DNA of 30,937 nucleotides from Thermofontimicrobium_A sp034505795 (GTDB taxonomy: Bacteria > Zhuqueibacterota > Zhuqueibacteria > Thermofontimicrobiales > Thermofontimicrobiaceae). Where the stretch lies: contig JAPDQM010000039.1 in assembly GCA_034505795.1 (NCBI GenBank), forward strand, positions 1 to 30,937, given 5' to 3'. Both the position numbers and the translations under genes were made by a program. Below the pieces are notes generated by a model that ran no database searches, was not told the origin of the DNA, and saw only the letters and a list, made by a program, of their open reading frames with translations. Each line of letters opens with the position of its first letter. Position 1 is the stretch's first letter. This document shows positions 22,907-30,937 of the stretch, piece by piece.

Positions 22907-24721
22907 TTATTCGCCCATCTTTCTTAGCTTTTCTTTGAGAGAATCATTAAGCAAATGCAATGGACTATCGTCGGTTTTGCCTTTCTCCAGGTAATAGCGA
23001 TGGACGATCGGTTCTAATTGGATTTTTAAATTGTCATTATACTGAATCGCCCGTTCGAAAACGCGAATAGATACTTCATCAATCCGCCGTTCGTTAATAT
23101 AGATATTCGCCAGGGTAATATATAGCTTAATATCATTTGGTTTCTTTGATAACAGGCGCTCATAAATTTCTCGGGCCTTATCATAGCGCTTTTGCAGGAT
23201 ATAGTATCGCGCACGCGTTACCGGTGAGAGGAAAAACAGCCCCACCGGCAATACCACAATGCCCGCTAAAAAGGCCAGCAAAAGCACGGCTGGATTGCCC
23301 GACTTGTCACCAGCAGCCGCGGTGTTTTCAGCCGGAGAATAGTTCGAACGTTCAAGATTCTGTCGGGCTTGAGCCAACAAAAATTCCGTATTCTTATAAT
23401 TCGGATGAATCAACTTGATTTTCTCTAACACAATCCCGGCTTTAAGCCAATCCTGTTTCTGCATCAAGTCCAATGCTTCTTGATAATAATTTTGTATCAA
23501 TTGCACATCCAGCGATCCGTCCGGCGCGTCACTTTTACCCTGGATCTGCCCCATCACCTGGTTTTCTCTGGCGGTGGCAGATTCGTTGGAAATTATGTCA
23601 GACCGTGATGCCTCATCGCTACGACTCTGCCGCGAATCATTCTGCGCCAGCAGATTATCTGTTCGTTGGTTAGTTTGCTCGATTTTCTTGCGCGTGGTAG
23701 CAATTCGTTCACTAATATTTTTAAAATTGGCATCGATTTCAGCAACGCGCTCAAAATTAACCAGTGCAATTACATAATTGCCTTTGTCAAAATTATCCTG
23801 CCCCTTATCGTACAACTGCTGCACAATCAATTGCTGATACTGTTTCTCCTGCGCCTGCAGAATGAGCTTATTGGCTTCTTTAAAATTCGGCTGCAGTTGA
23901 TTTACCTTTTCCAGCAGGGCAATTGCTTCTGACCATTCGCCATTATTTAGATGTGCCTGTGCCTCATCATACAGCCGTTGCACCCGTTCAATGTCATTGG
24001 ATTGCTTTTGCTCGACCAGCAAGTTCAGTTTTTTCAACTGAGCTTTAGCCTCTTGATGATTGGGATCAATTTCTAAAATCCGATTGTAAATTTCAGCCGC
24101 TTCGGCCGCTTTGCCATTTTGAGCCAATTGACTGGCCTGCTGGCTCATCGTTTGAATCTTGCGCTGGCTTTCGGCTAACTGAATACCGGTTTCAAATGAT
24201 GCCCGGTCAGTCGGGGAAATCGCTATCCCCTGTCGAAATATTTTGATCGCCTCCTCATATTGTCCCTGAGCGAGCTTGTTTTGACCCAATTCGTAATAGG
24301 TAAGCGCGCGAAATTTTTTATCGGTGGCAATGTTCAACGCTGCCTGGAACGACTCTTCCGCCTCCTGGTAGCGGCCGGCGCGGCGATACATGGTTCCCAG
24401 GCGACTGAGAATATTGCTTTTCAACGAGGTGCTCAATGCCGCGGGATTGGCATACATTGCTTTCTTGAATGCATCCTCGGCCTGGTCATATTTTTTTAAT
24501 GTCAGATAGGTGAGTGCCAGGTTGAAATAGGCCTCAATAAAATTGGGTTTTTTTTCAATGGCTTTGAGATAATACTCAACTTTCTTCTCCTGGTTGTTCT
24601 CACTGACCGCTCGTTCAAACCAATAGGCCGCTTCATTTTGCTGTGGCTTTGCTGTGCTAATCCCAAAACCAGATAGAATGCATAATATTAGCAGCCAGGC
24701 CGATAATTTTTGTCTCTTCAT
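22907..24721 (-). CDS. Bitopic TPR protein (extracytoplasmic TPRs, one membrane helix, cytoplasmic TPR tail)
   Basis: 604 residues from ATG 24721, chosen because it places a good signal peptide (hydrophobic 8-20, cleavage near STA-KPQ) at the N terminus; the frame is open to 24874 but that part looks non-coding. Residues about 30-450 are TPR units, e.g. FIEAYFNLALTYLTLKKYDQ, ALTYYELGQNKLAQGQYEEA and IYNRILEIDPNHQEAKAQLK, with a Gln/Ser-rich linker at about 350-400. A membrane helix spans about 477-498 (VLLLAFLAGIVVLPVGLFFL). A cytoplasmic tail (500-604) holds another TPR pair, whose LYITLANIYINERRIDEVSI resembles the TPR of the neighbouring pseudokinase protein. It probably links periplasmic binding to cytoplasmic signalling partners. 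Ligand unknown. Confidence 0.85.
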   Translation of the reverse strand: MKRQKLSAWLLILCILSGFGISTAKPQQNEAAYWFERAVSENNQEKKVEYYLKAIEKKPNFIEAYFNLALTYLTLKKYDQAEDAFKKAMYANPAALSTSLKSNILSRLGTMYRRAGRYQEAEESFQAALNIATDKKFRALTYYELGQNKLAQGQYEEAIKIFRQGIAISPTDRASFETGIQLAESQRKIQTMSQQASQLAQNGKAAEAAEIYNRILEIDPNHQEAKAQLKKLNLLVEQKQSNDIERVQRLYDEAQAHLNNGEWSEAIALLEKVNQLQPNFKEANKLILQAQEKQYQQLIVQQLYDKGQDNFDKGNYVIALVNFERVAEIDANFKNISERIATTRKKIEQTNQRTDNLLAQNDSRQSRSDEASRSDIISNESATARENQVMGQIQGKSDAPDGSLDVQLIQNYYQEALDLMQKQDWLKAGIVLEKIKLIHPNYKNTEFLLAQARQNLERSNYSPAENTAAAGDKSGNPAVLLLAFLAGIVVLPVGLFFLSPVTRARYYILQKRYDKAREIYERLLSKKPNDIKLYITLANIYINERRIDEVSIRVFERAIQYNDNLKIQLEPIVHRYYLEKGKTDDSPLHLLNDSLKEKLRKMGE

Positions 24722-25023
24722 CTTGCGCCCCCGCGTTTGTGAGGTTATGATATTCTGTGAATTAGATGCCATGCTCAAAATTCCATTCTTGCTTTTAAAC
24801 GACAACCAACGCCGCTGAATTATCCCCAAAATTGTCCGCTGAATACTACTCTTCCCAACCGATTCAATACCCACTGATACGCCCGGTTGCGGAAATTTGG
24901 GTGTGAACCCTCGTCACCCAATCAAGCAGTTTGGCCGGGTCAAAAATCCGCTCCCATACGCCAGCGATTGAGGCGATGTCTCTGTGACAGAGGCGATACG
25001 TTTTGCCCGAGGCGACATCAGGA
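24722..25023. other. Intergenic region between the phosphatase and TPR genes
   Basis: About 300 bp. It contains an inverted repeat TTGGGTG / CACCCAA (24897-24921, 11-nt loop) and a 13-nt palindrome CTCTGTGACAGAG flanked by GGCGAT repeats (about 24970-25000), just downstream of the phosphatase stop. Neither has the T-run of a terminator. No gene is seen. Confidence 0.4.
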
Positions 25024-26505
25024 CTAACGCCGGCGGAATTCGATCGGCTTGATATCTCCCGACTGGATGCTTATTTCTGCAGAATCATATAGGACTACAT
25101 TGCTCGAATCTCGCACGCTAATTTGATACATGCCTGGCGGCAGTTTAAGGCCTCGTTCGCTGAATTCGCTCGTCTTTCCCCAAATTTTATTATTCACATA
25201 CAGTACGGAGCGGTCAAAATCCTTCATTTTTTCAAAACCGATGAAGTAGATAATTCCTTGATTGGTAAGATTGCGTTGCAACGATCGCGTACGGAGTAAT
25301 GTTGACATCAACTTATTTTCCGGGGGTGCCCCAGGAGTCTTCGAGCCAGGAATGCGGCCGGAATCGAGTTCGGCCCGCCGGGGCACAATGTTTTCTAATT
25401 GCCATTCGATCTGGTGTTCGATCACTTCCGCTGGGGCATTCTGATGCTGGGGAGTGATGGTCGGTGCGGCCTGGGCTACCGACTCGGCCGCGGCTGGCAT
25501 ATTTTTTTGCCTTGTGGCGGAAAATAATCCAATCAGGAGGACAAGAATCGAACTCAAAATCACTGCGGCCGCCCGACCGGGACGATTGATCAAAATATGC
25601 GCGCCACGTTCCCACCGCGACCGATGATTGTCCTGACGAGATAGCTCTCGTTTGAGAATCCTGTCTTCTAAGCGAGAGATTTTCTCGTCCTCAGCTTTGA
25701 GCGTAACGCGGGAGGCTGGGTAGCTGCGTTGCGTCAGTGGCGCACCGTCAATGGCAACCAGTGCAACCGTGATGTTATCCGAACCGTCCTTCATGTTGGC
25801 AGTGTCTATGAGATGTTGCAAGGCATGCTCGAAATTATTTTTATTGAAAAAAATGATCCGCTTGATCTCCTCATCAGACAGGGCTTTGGTCAAACCATCT
25901 GTACACAAAAGATACAGATCACCCTCCATAACGCTTTCGATGGTCAAATCGATTTTGACGGTGCGGCTCAAGCCCAACGCACGCGTGATAACGTTCTGTT
26001 TTTCGAATTTCCGAGCTTCATCACGGTTGAGCTCGCGATCCTGGATTAGCTCGTTGACCCAGGTGTGATCTTCCGTGAGCTGCTCCATTTTATTATTACG
26101 AAACCGGTAAATGCGACTATCGCCTACATGGGCAATAATGGCTGTGCCGTCGATAATCGTGAGCGCCGAAACTGTCGTACCCATTCCTTTCAGAGATGGT
26201 TCTTGCAAGGATTTATTATAAATATTCCGATTAGATAACCGAATCGAGCCAACGAGCCGGGTGGCAATTTGCAAACCATTGCTGCTGAGATCAGTCGCAA
26301 TTTGCGCGTGGGTGGCTGGATTTAAGAATAGGTACATATAGCGAAGCGTCGCAATCGCCAGACGACTGGCTTTGGCGCCAGCTTGGTGACCGCCCATACC
26401 GTCACATACCACCGCCAAACCGTCTTCTTCAAAGATACCACAAAAATCTTCATTTGTCGAACGTGCGACACCGACGTCGCTCTTCGCCGTCATGATTAAT
26501 TTCAT
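25024..26505 (-). CDS. PP2C-family Ser/Thr phosphatase with membrane helix and PEGA-like tail
   Basis: 493 residues. The catalytic domain (1 to about 255) has all PP2C metal motifs: STNEDF (Glu19/Asp20), VCDGMGGHQAG (Asp35, Gly36), GMGTTVSAL (107-115), HVGDSRIY (126-133), CTDGLTKALSD (Asp203) and KDGSDNITVALV (Asp243). It should dephosphorylate Ser/Thr in the cytoplasm, with Mn or Mg. A charged, possibly coiled linker (265-300) leads to one membrane helix (about 312-330). A Pro-rich stretch follows, then an extracytoplasmic beta domain (about 415-490) whose VNNKIWGKTSEF and LKLPPGMYQISVRDSSN look like PEGA. Most Stp/PrpC enzymes lack this tail. It is the natural eraser for the FHA-containing neighbour. 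Confidence 0.93.
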   Translation of the reverse strand: MKLIMTAKSDVGVARSTNEDFCGIFEEDGLAVVCDGMGGHQAGAKASRLAIATLRYMYLFLNPATHAQIATDLSSNGLQIATRLVGSIRLSNRNIYNKSLQEPSLKGMGTTVSALTIIDGTAIIAHVGDSRIYRFRNNKMEQLTEDHTWVNELIQDRELNRDEARKFEKQNVITRALGLSRTVKIDLTIESVMEGDLYLLCTDGLTKALSDEEIKRIIFFNKNNFEHALQHLIDTANMKDGSDNITVALVAIDGAPLTQRSYPASRVTLKAEDEKISRLEDRILKRELSRQDNHRSRWERGAHILINRPGRAAAVILSSILVLLIGLFSATRQKNMPAAAESVAQAAPTITPQHQNAPAEVIEHQIEWQLENIVPRRAELDSGRIPGSKTPGAPPENKLMSTLLRTRSLQRNLTNQGIIYFIGFEKMKDFDRSVLYVNNKIWGKTSEFSERGLKLPPGMYQISVRDSSNVVLYDSAEISIQSGDIKPIEFRRR

Positions 26506-27030
26506 TCGACCACCGTTTGATCAACTTAACACTATAACTGATGGATTCTATCTCATTGTCATTCGCAATTTGCTGGTTTCACAACTGATGAACTAATATT
26601 CTGGTTGCGACTCTGGCGTAACTGGAAACCGCTGCTGGAGTTTGAATGTGGTCAGCGGCAGGCCATCGCGGCCTAAAAATCATCACAACCTTTCCTGAGC
26701 CAACGATTGTTCCCATGCTGCAACACCTATCATGTTAGCCCTCAAATGGTTGTAAACTGTCATCTGCTGCTTTTATTTTCCGACCAGGCGATTCGCTGCG
26801 AAGCCACCAGCATCCTATACCTACCTGAAAATCGTTAGCACTGGTGGCCGAATTTGAAATCAGCCGCCCGAACTATTCATGCCATGTTGTCTTTGTTTGG
26901 CTCCCGTCTTGGCTGAATCTCTTAGCAGTTAATCTGCCGGAAACATTTGAACTAGCCGCAAAACGAAGCTAAATGGAACAGTGCCTGGACTGATGCAACG
27001 CCAGGCCCTTGTTAACCTGGCGCTGTGAGA
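26506..27030. other. Long intergenic region between the FHA and phosphatase genes
   Basis: About 525 bp with no open frame worth naming. Apart from the hairpin at 26999-27022 next to the FHA gene stop, I see no repeat, promoter or RNA motif that I would defend. It is the largest gap in the window. Confidence 0.45.
26999..27022 (-). terminator. Possible terminator hairpin after the FHA gene
   Basis: Perfect 7-bp arms CGCCAGG / CCTGGCG with a 10-nt loop lie 9 bp past the FHA-gene stop. The minus-strand sequence after it (TTGCATC) is only weakly T-rich, so strength is uncertain; position is the main support. Confidence 0.4.
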
Positions 27031-29490
27031 TTAAGTTGCGCTGGCAAAAAGTTTGCGTCGCTTGATTGGTTGATAAATATTATAACCGATCAAAACTAAC
27101 ATCGCCAAAAAGAAGAAGGTAGCTGCCATGAATCGTGGTGCTGCCGATGCGAGCCGTAACGCATTGCAGCCGTCTTGCTGGGCATTAAAATTGATCTGTC
27201 CCCACAGAATTGAACCCGGCTTAATCTTGCTATTGGTTGTTGCCAGAAAAAAATTGTCATTGTTTCGTCTGAGTAGAATATCCAGGCTCTTGTCGTGTTT
27301 GAAGTCAGCTACGACAGGCGTGCCAATAATCAAATCGTCAGTGCTATTTACTGGGGTGGTTGTATTAAGCAATTTTCCATTCGGCCCATTGAATAGATAT
27401 AGTCCGTCGTACGATCCCGCAATTACCACATCCAGCTTGCGGTCCTTATTCAAATCCACCAGGATCGGGCTGGCGATAAATTCTTCCACTGATTCGGGAA
27501 CATAAGCCCAGATGATCTTACGCTGCGAGCTTCCTTTGCCAGTTCCTTCATAGACAATAATCTTGCCATCGGCCGTCGCTAATACCACTTCCAATCGGCC
27601 ATCGCCATTTACATCGCCCAGTACTGGTGGCAGCAGCGCAGCAGCATCTTTGAGCCCGCTTTCGATTTCATCAAACCACAACCGCTTCATCTCTTTGCCA
27701 TCCAACACCAACAACTGCTGTTGCTCGGTCAAGATCACCAGATCGGCATAGTTATCATCATTCAATTGGCCTATAGCCACTCGCTGGCGAATTTGATGAT
27801 CTTCATAGAATGAACCCTTGGCCTTCTGCAATTCCTCATTCACACTGAAAACCTGACTAAAGTTTTCTCTGGCTCCATCATAGATCAGGATCTTGCCATT
27901 TTCAGTGCCAATCACCACTTCAGCCACACCGTCATTATCGACATCACCAGCAGAGGGCGTGCACCGTAGCTCCGATTCCGCTTGAAATGATGACCAATCA
28001 GGGCCGCCGTATTGTCCTTTGCCAATATGAATCTGGCCGGATTGGCAGCAGAGAAATATGTCGAGCAAGCCATCGCCATTGATATCTGCCACTGCTGGAT
28101 TCCCGGAAAATCGTTCGCCAAACAGCGGACTGGACCAAATTTCGGTACCGGTTTTGCCATCGATGGCATAGAGAATTGAGTTGTTGGCCGGAAATAGGAT
28201 GTCGGCTAATTGATTCTTGTTCAGGTCAGCCAGCACAATGCCCAGCGATGGCTGAATCTGCTGATCAAAGGATTTGCCCCAGGCGTTCTTCCGCGTTTTG
28301 CCGTCAATCACGTTGAGATGTCCAGCCGGATCGATGTAGGCAACATCCGGGACTCCATCACCGGTCAGATCTGCCGCTGTTGGCGCCAGCGTTAGCATAT
28401 TGGCCACCGCTTCGTTGGGCTGAATCGTGAACGGCTGAAAACCTTGCTCGAAGACCCATTGGCTTTCGCGTACCTGAAACGGATTGGGCTGTTGATTGAT
28501 TAAACGGGCCTGGCTCCAAAAGTTCACCATCAGTATCAACAACAATAGGGAACAGACGCCCGAGGCTGCGCGCACCAACCACGGTGCATTTCGATCCCAC
28601 CACGTTCCCGCTCGTTTGGGATACGAGAAGTCCATAATCGATTCGGGTTCAAAACGAAAAATTGTGCTCTTTCGATCACTGACAATCTCAATCTCATCGT
28701 CCGGAAACAACTGCACTACATCTTCCTCGCTGAGTTGTTTTTGATTCACCCGGGTACGCGTCTTGCTTCGTTTGTCCATGATATAATATTTGCCACTATC
28801 CAGGACTATCGTCGCATGCCGTCGCGAAATGCTGGTATCCACCTCGCCTTTAGTGGTTTCTCGAATGACAATATCGTTGAAAGTCTGATCCCGTCCAATA
28901 CGGGTGATACCAAAGTTCAGTCGATATCGTTTTCCTAAATAAGGTCCGTGGATCGCCAGAAGGTAGTGCGGTGTCAATTGTTCGGTTGACACTTTAGCGC
29001 TGACAGCCTCAGTCGAACCCGTGGTCTCCGTCTTCGTTTGGGCCGTCTCGGTTAATCCGCCATTTCCATTGCTTTCTGACGTCAGCTTGGTTTCCAGGGC
29101 AGACGCCAGGCTGGACGCATCATCCGTAATTTCTTGATCATCCTCGGAGCCAGTAGATTCCTCTGGCTCTGACTCCAGCATCGATTTTTCGAAAAGAACG
29201 TTTTCAAAGATCAGCGTGTGTTCGCCTACGGCGATTTCATCGCCGCTGACTATTGGCGTGCGGTCGGAAATGCGATTGCCATTGACAAAGGTCCCGAACG
29301 CGCTCTTATTGTCGCGGACATAATACGCTGTCCCCTCTTTTTCGATAACCAGATGATGCATTGAAACTTTTTTATCCGCAATTATCAGATCGTTGTCCCC
29401 CTCAGACCCCACCGTAATTCGACTTTGAAACGGTCGAATCGGAAATTCCTTATACACTTCGGCTTTCCGCTTGACAACGATTTTGGGCAT
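27031..29490 (-). CDS. Double-FHA membrane protein with extracytoplasmic FG-GAP beta-propeller
   Basis: 819 residues; GGGAG lies 8 nt before the ATG. FHA1 (about 20-95) has DNDLII, SMHH and GTFVNGNRI, but the phosphothreonine-binding Arg is Ser29 (VGSEGDND). After an acidic, Ser/Thr-rich linker (about 100-170), FHA2 (about 177-275) keeps IGRD (Arg200) and SISRRH (222-225). A membrane helix (about 305-324) follows. Residues about 360-770 carry at least eight FG-GAP/VCBS-type blades: ADLTGDGVPDVAYI, ADLNKNQLADILF, ADINGDGLLDIFL, GDVDNDGVAEVVIG, GQLNDDNYADLVIL, GDVNGDGRLEVVLA, VDLNKDRKLDVVIA, ADFKHDKSLDILL. The D-x-[DN]-x-[DN]-G loops probably bind calcium. A second helix (about 787-806) returns to a basic tail. 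FHA domains are cytoplasmic readers of phospho-Thr; the propeller should face outside. Confidence 0.9.
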   Translation of the reverse strand: MPKIVVKRKAEVYKEFPIRPFQSRITVGSEGDNDLIIADKKVSMHHLVIEKEGTAYYVRDNKSAFGTFVNGNRISDRTPIVSGDEIAVGEHTLIFENVLFEKSMLESEPEESTGSEDDQEITDDASSLASALETKLTSESNGNGGLTETAQTKTETTGSTEAVSAKVSTEQLTPHYLLAIHGPYLGKRYRLNFGITRIGRDQTFNDIVIRETTKGEVDTSISRRHATIVLDSGKYYIMDKRSKTRTRVNQKQLSEEDVVQLFPDDEIEIVSDRKSTIFRFEPESIMDFSYPKRAGTWWDRNAPWLVRAASGVCSLLLLILMVNFWSQARLINQQPNPFQVRESQWVFEQGFQPFTIQPNEAVANMLTLAPTAADLTGDGVPDVAYIDPAGHLNVIDGKTRKNAWGKSFDQQIQPSLGIVLADLNKNQLADILFPANNSILYAIDGKTGTEIWSSPLFGERFSGNPAVADINGDGLLDIFLCCQSGQIHIGKGQYGGPDWSSFQAESELRCTPSAGDVDNDGVAEVVIGTENGKILIYDGARENFSQVFSVNEELQKAKGSFYEDHQIRQRVAIGQLNDDNYADLVILTEQQQLLVLDGKEMKRLWFDEIESGLKDAAALLPPVLGDVNGDGRLEVVLATADGKIIVYEGTGKGSSQRKIIWAYVPESVEEFIASPILVDLNKDRKLDVVIAGSYDGLYLFNGPNGKLLNTTTPVNSTDDLIIGTPVVADFKHDKSLDILLRRNNDNFFLATTNSKIKPGSILWGQINFNAQQDGCNALRLASAAPRFMAATFFFLAMLVLIGYNIYQPIKRRKLFASAT

Positions 29491-29715
29491 GGATGTTTCT
29501 CCCTAAATTATGTGTGATGTTTATTGTTCGTGTAGTTTGATGGCTTCCAATTGAACCTCAAACCGGCGCTGGCCAAGAAACAGCAGCGGCTGGAGATGAA
29601 TTTTCATTTGCTTCGTTCTTCTGCGACGATAACACGATCAGGTTAGATGAGCAGTATGGCTTTCCTGGAATCCTGCAGTTTGTTACCGATCGCCACAACC
29701 GATTGGAAATAAACG

Positions 29716-30937
29716 TTACTGAATAATTAATTTAAACTCCACCCGATTGGTGCCCCCTTTGGTGTCGATGATGGCAAATTTTTCAAAATAGCCAAATTTC
29801 TTCACACGGAAACTGTATTCGCCCGGTGATATTTTATTGACACATAATCCCTTTTCATTGGTCGCGCCGTAATACATTTCAGGCGCTTGCTCCTGGCTCA
29901 GGGAACGATAGCTGACCTGTGCATCTTTTAGTGGCAAACCGGTCAGTGCGTCATTGACCACCACCTCGATTTCTATGGTGGCTGGCTCCATCTTTACCAC
30001 AATATCCTTGTCGCGTGGCGAAACATCCACGATGGCATCGGCATAGCCTTTCTTTGTCAATACCACCTGCAAGTTAATGGGTGGAAGGCTAATCTCACAT
30101 GGCGTTTTGTCATTGCGCAGATATTGTTTATTGCTCTGGATGATTTTGGAAATCGTGGCGCCAATGTCATTGTTGCCCAGATCCGTCTTATCGGTCGCAA
30201 AGAAGCGAACATTCCGGGTGAGGATCACGGATATTGCTTCTGGCCCTGTCTTACCGACATTCAGGTTGATTCGCTGAGGATTGAAACCGTCCTTTTTGAA
30301 CAGCAATTCATGTTGCCCGATATTTAATGCAATCGTAGAAGAGACATCGGTGCGCCCGGAAGGATTGGGAGACCCGTCAATGTAAAATGTCACACCTGGC
30401 GGAATCGAAGTTACCGTAACAAATTTACGAAATTTCCCATCCACCACATATTGTCTGCCATCCCTATCAATGGCTTCAAATGACCACAATCGCCGATCTT
30501 CGATTTCCTCGATGCCATCTTCCGTATTGAGTCGAAAGCCGGATAGTTTTTGAAATCCCTCCAGTTCCAGATCAATGGCCAGCGGCACACCCACTTCCCA
30601 CTCAAAGTTGGTGGGCGTTTTATGAAGATAGGGATTATTGTTGATGTAGACCACGGCACCGGCTGGATCTGAGGTGACAGCCACTTTGGTTTTGAACCGG
30701 AACAGGTATGGCTCATAGCCCTTGCGAGCCTTTTCACCACTCACTTTGACTTCGCCTTTGCTTGGCACTTGAATGGATTTCACCAGCGGCGCATAGCCGG
30801 GATAAGTCAATGTCAATTCATGGACTCCGGGCGAGATGCGTGGAATCGAAAGTGGCGTTTTCCCGGAAATCGGCTTATTATCTAACAACACGACCGCTCC
30901 CGTGGGGGCTGTAGTAATTTTAATCGCCGGTGGAAAC
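29716..30937 (-). CDS. PEGA-repeat protein, N terminus beyond the window
   Basis: The open frame continues without a stop to the window edge, so the 5' end is missing; at least 406 residues are present. They contain PEGA-type beta repeats: ITTAPTGAVVLLDNKPISGK with TPLSI and ELTLTYPGYAPLVKSI; VTSDPAGAVVYINNNPYLHK; VTSIPPGVTFYIDGSPNPSG. The C terminus (about the last 85 residues) is a carboxypeptidase-regulatory-like sandwich (VVNDALTGLPLKDAQVSYRS, YSFRVKKFGYFEKF). PEGA repeats usually lie outside the membrane, often as the C-terminal part of Ser/Thr kinases or surface proteins. As the upstream-most visible gene of the signalling cluster, it could be the tail of the missing active kinase, but nothing inside the window shows that. 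A 225-bp gap separates it from the FHA gene. Confidence 0.85.
   Translation of the reverse strand, partial: FPPAIKITTAPTGAVVLLDNKPISGKTPLSIPRISPGVHELTLTYPGYAPLVKSIQVPSKGEVKVSGEKARKGYEPYLFRFKTKVAVTSDPAGAVVYINNNPYLHKTPTNFEWEVGVPLAIDLELEGFQKLSGFRLNTEDGIEEIEDRRLWSFEAIDRDGRQYVVDGKFRKFVTVTSIPPGVTFYIDGSPNPSGRTDVSSTIALNIGQHELLFKKDGFNPQRINLNVGKTGPEAISVILTRNVRFFATDKTDLGNNDIGATISKIIQSNKQYLRNDKTPCEISLPPINLQVVLTKKGYADAIVDVSPRDKDIVVKMEPATIEIEVVVNDALTGLPLKDAQVSYRSLSQEQAPEMYYGATNEKGLCVNKISPGEYSFRVKKFGYFEKFAIIDTKGGTNRVEFKLIIQ

Noticed and set aside
22660..22938. Arg-rich plus-strand open frame in a GC-richer gap
   Set aside because: Its composition is typical of non-coding GC-rich sequence, and it overlaps the end of the bitopic TPR gene on the other strand.
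24722..24874. N-terminal extension of the bitopic TPR protein
   Set aside because: It would bury a good signal peptide at residue 52, and the extra residues look non-coding.
1..30937. tRNA, rRNA, CRISPR or transposase genes
   Set aside because: I looked for TpsiC-like arms, regularly spaced repeats and DDE/integrase-like proteins by eye and found none that I could support.

Overview
The window looks like a piece of chromosome from an uncultured member of the FCB (Fibrobacterota-Chlorobiota-Bacteroidota) assemblage, most like a KSB1/Calditrichota-type lineage. The clues are a short RpoD/SigA sigma factor without region 1.1, a recognisable type IX secretion (Por) C-terminal sorting tail, a DNRLRE-type secreted protein, a 7TM-AraC regulator, and a GTCATTTCGA...TCGGAATGAC palindromic element of a kind familiar from such genomes. 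The taxonomic call is an inference from protein style; there is no rRNA or other marker here.

Layout. (1) 1-3395, minus strand: an RND efflux operon in the order TetR regulator, TolC-like outer-membrane channel, membrane-fusion lipoprotein, and the first codons of the RND permease. A dyad operator candidate lies just upstream of tetR. (2) 3782-5629, minus: L-rhamnose isomerase downstream of a nitroreductase. (3) 5811-6494, plus: two tiny paralogous proteins with a 96-bp palindromic repeat between them. (4) 6665-7519, minus: the primary-type sigma factor, with an almost consensus promoter. (5) 7926-8351, plus: a small secreted FnIII-like protein followed by a terminator. (6) 8692-12328, minus: a MoxR ATPase and DUF58 protein pair, then an NtrY-like histidine kinase. 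(7) 12697-13743, plus: rlmN. (8) 13917-17196, minus: a PLP aminotransferase, an unknown protein, and a membrane-anchored polysaccharide deacetylase with an N-terminal zinc finger. (9) 17501-19752, plus: a 7TM-AraC regulator, a strong hairpin, and a secreted DNRLRE protein whose type IX sorting tail is cut off by an in-frame stop codon. (10) 20231-30937, minus: a five-gene signalling island.

The most interesting part is the signalling island: a PEGA-repeat protein that runs off the window, a double-FHA protein with a beta-propeller between two membrane helices, a PP2C phosphatase with one membrane helix and a PEGA-like tail, a bitopic TPR protein, and a TPR / cyclase-like / pseudokinase protein. 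Reader (FHA), eraser (PP2C) and scaffolds (TPR, pseudokinase) are present, but no catalytically complete kinase is visible. Three of the proteins are predicted to cross the inner membrane with a signalling or TPR domain inside and a sensory or binding domain outside. Together they could form an envelope-spanning phospho-Thr signalling complex. The gaps between these genes are 225-525 bp, so they are a same-strand cluster rather than a tightly packed operon.

No tRNA, rRNA, CRISPR array, transposase or integrase was recognised by eye.
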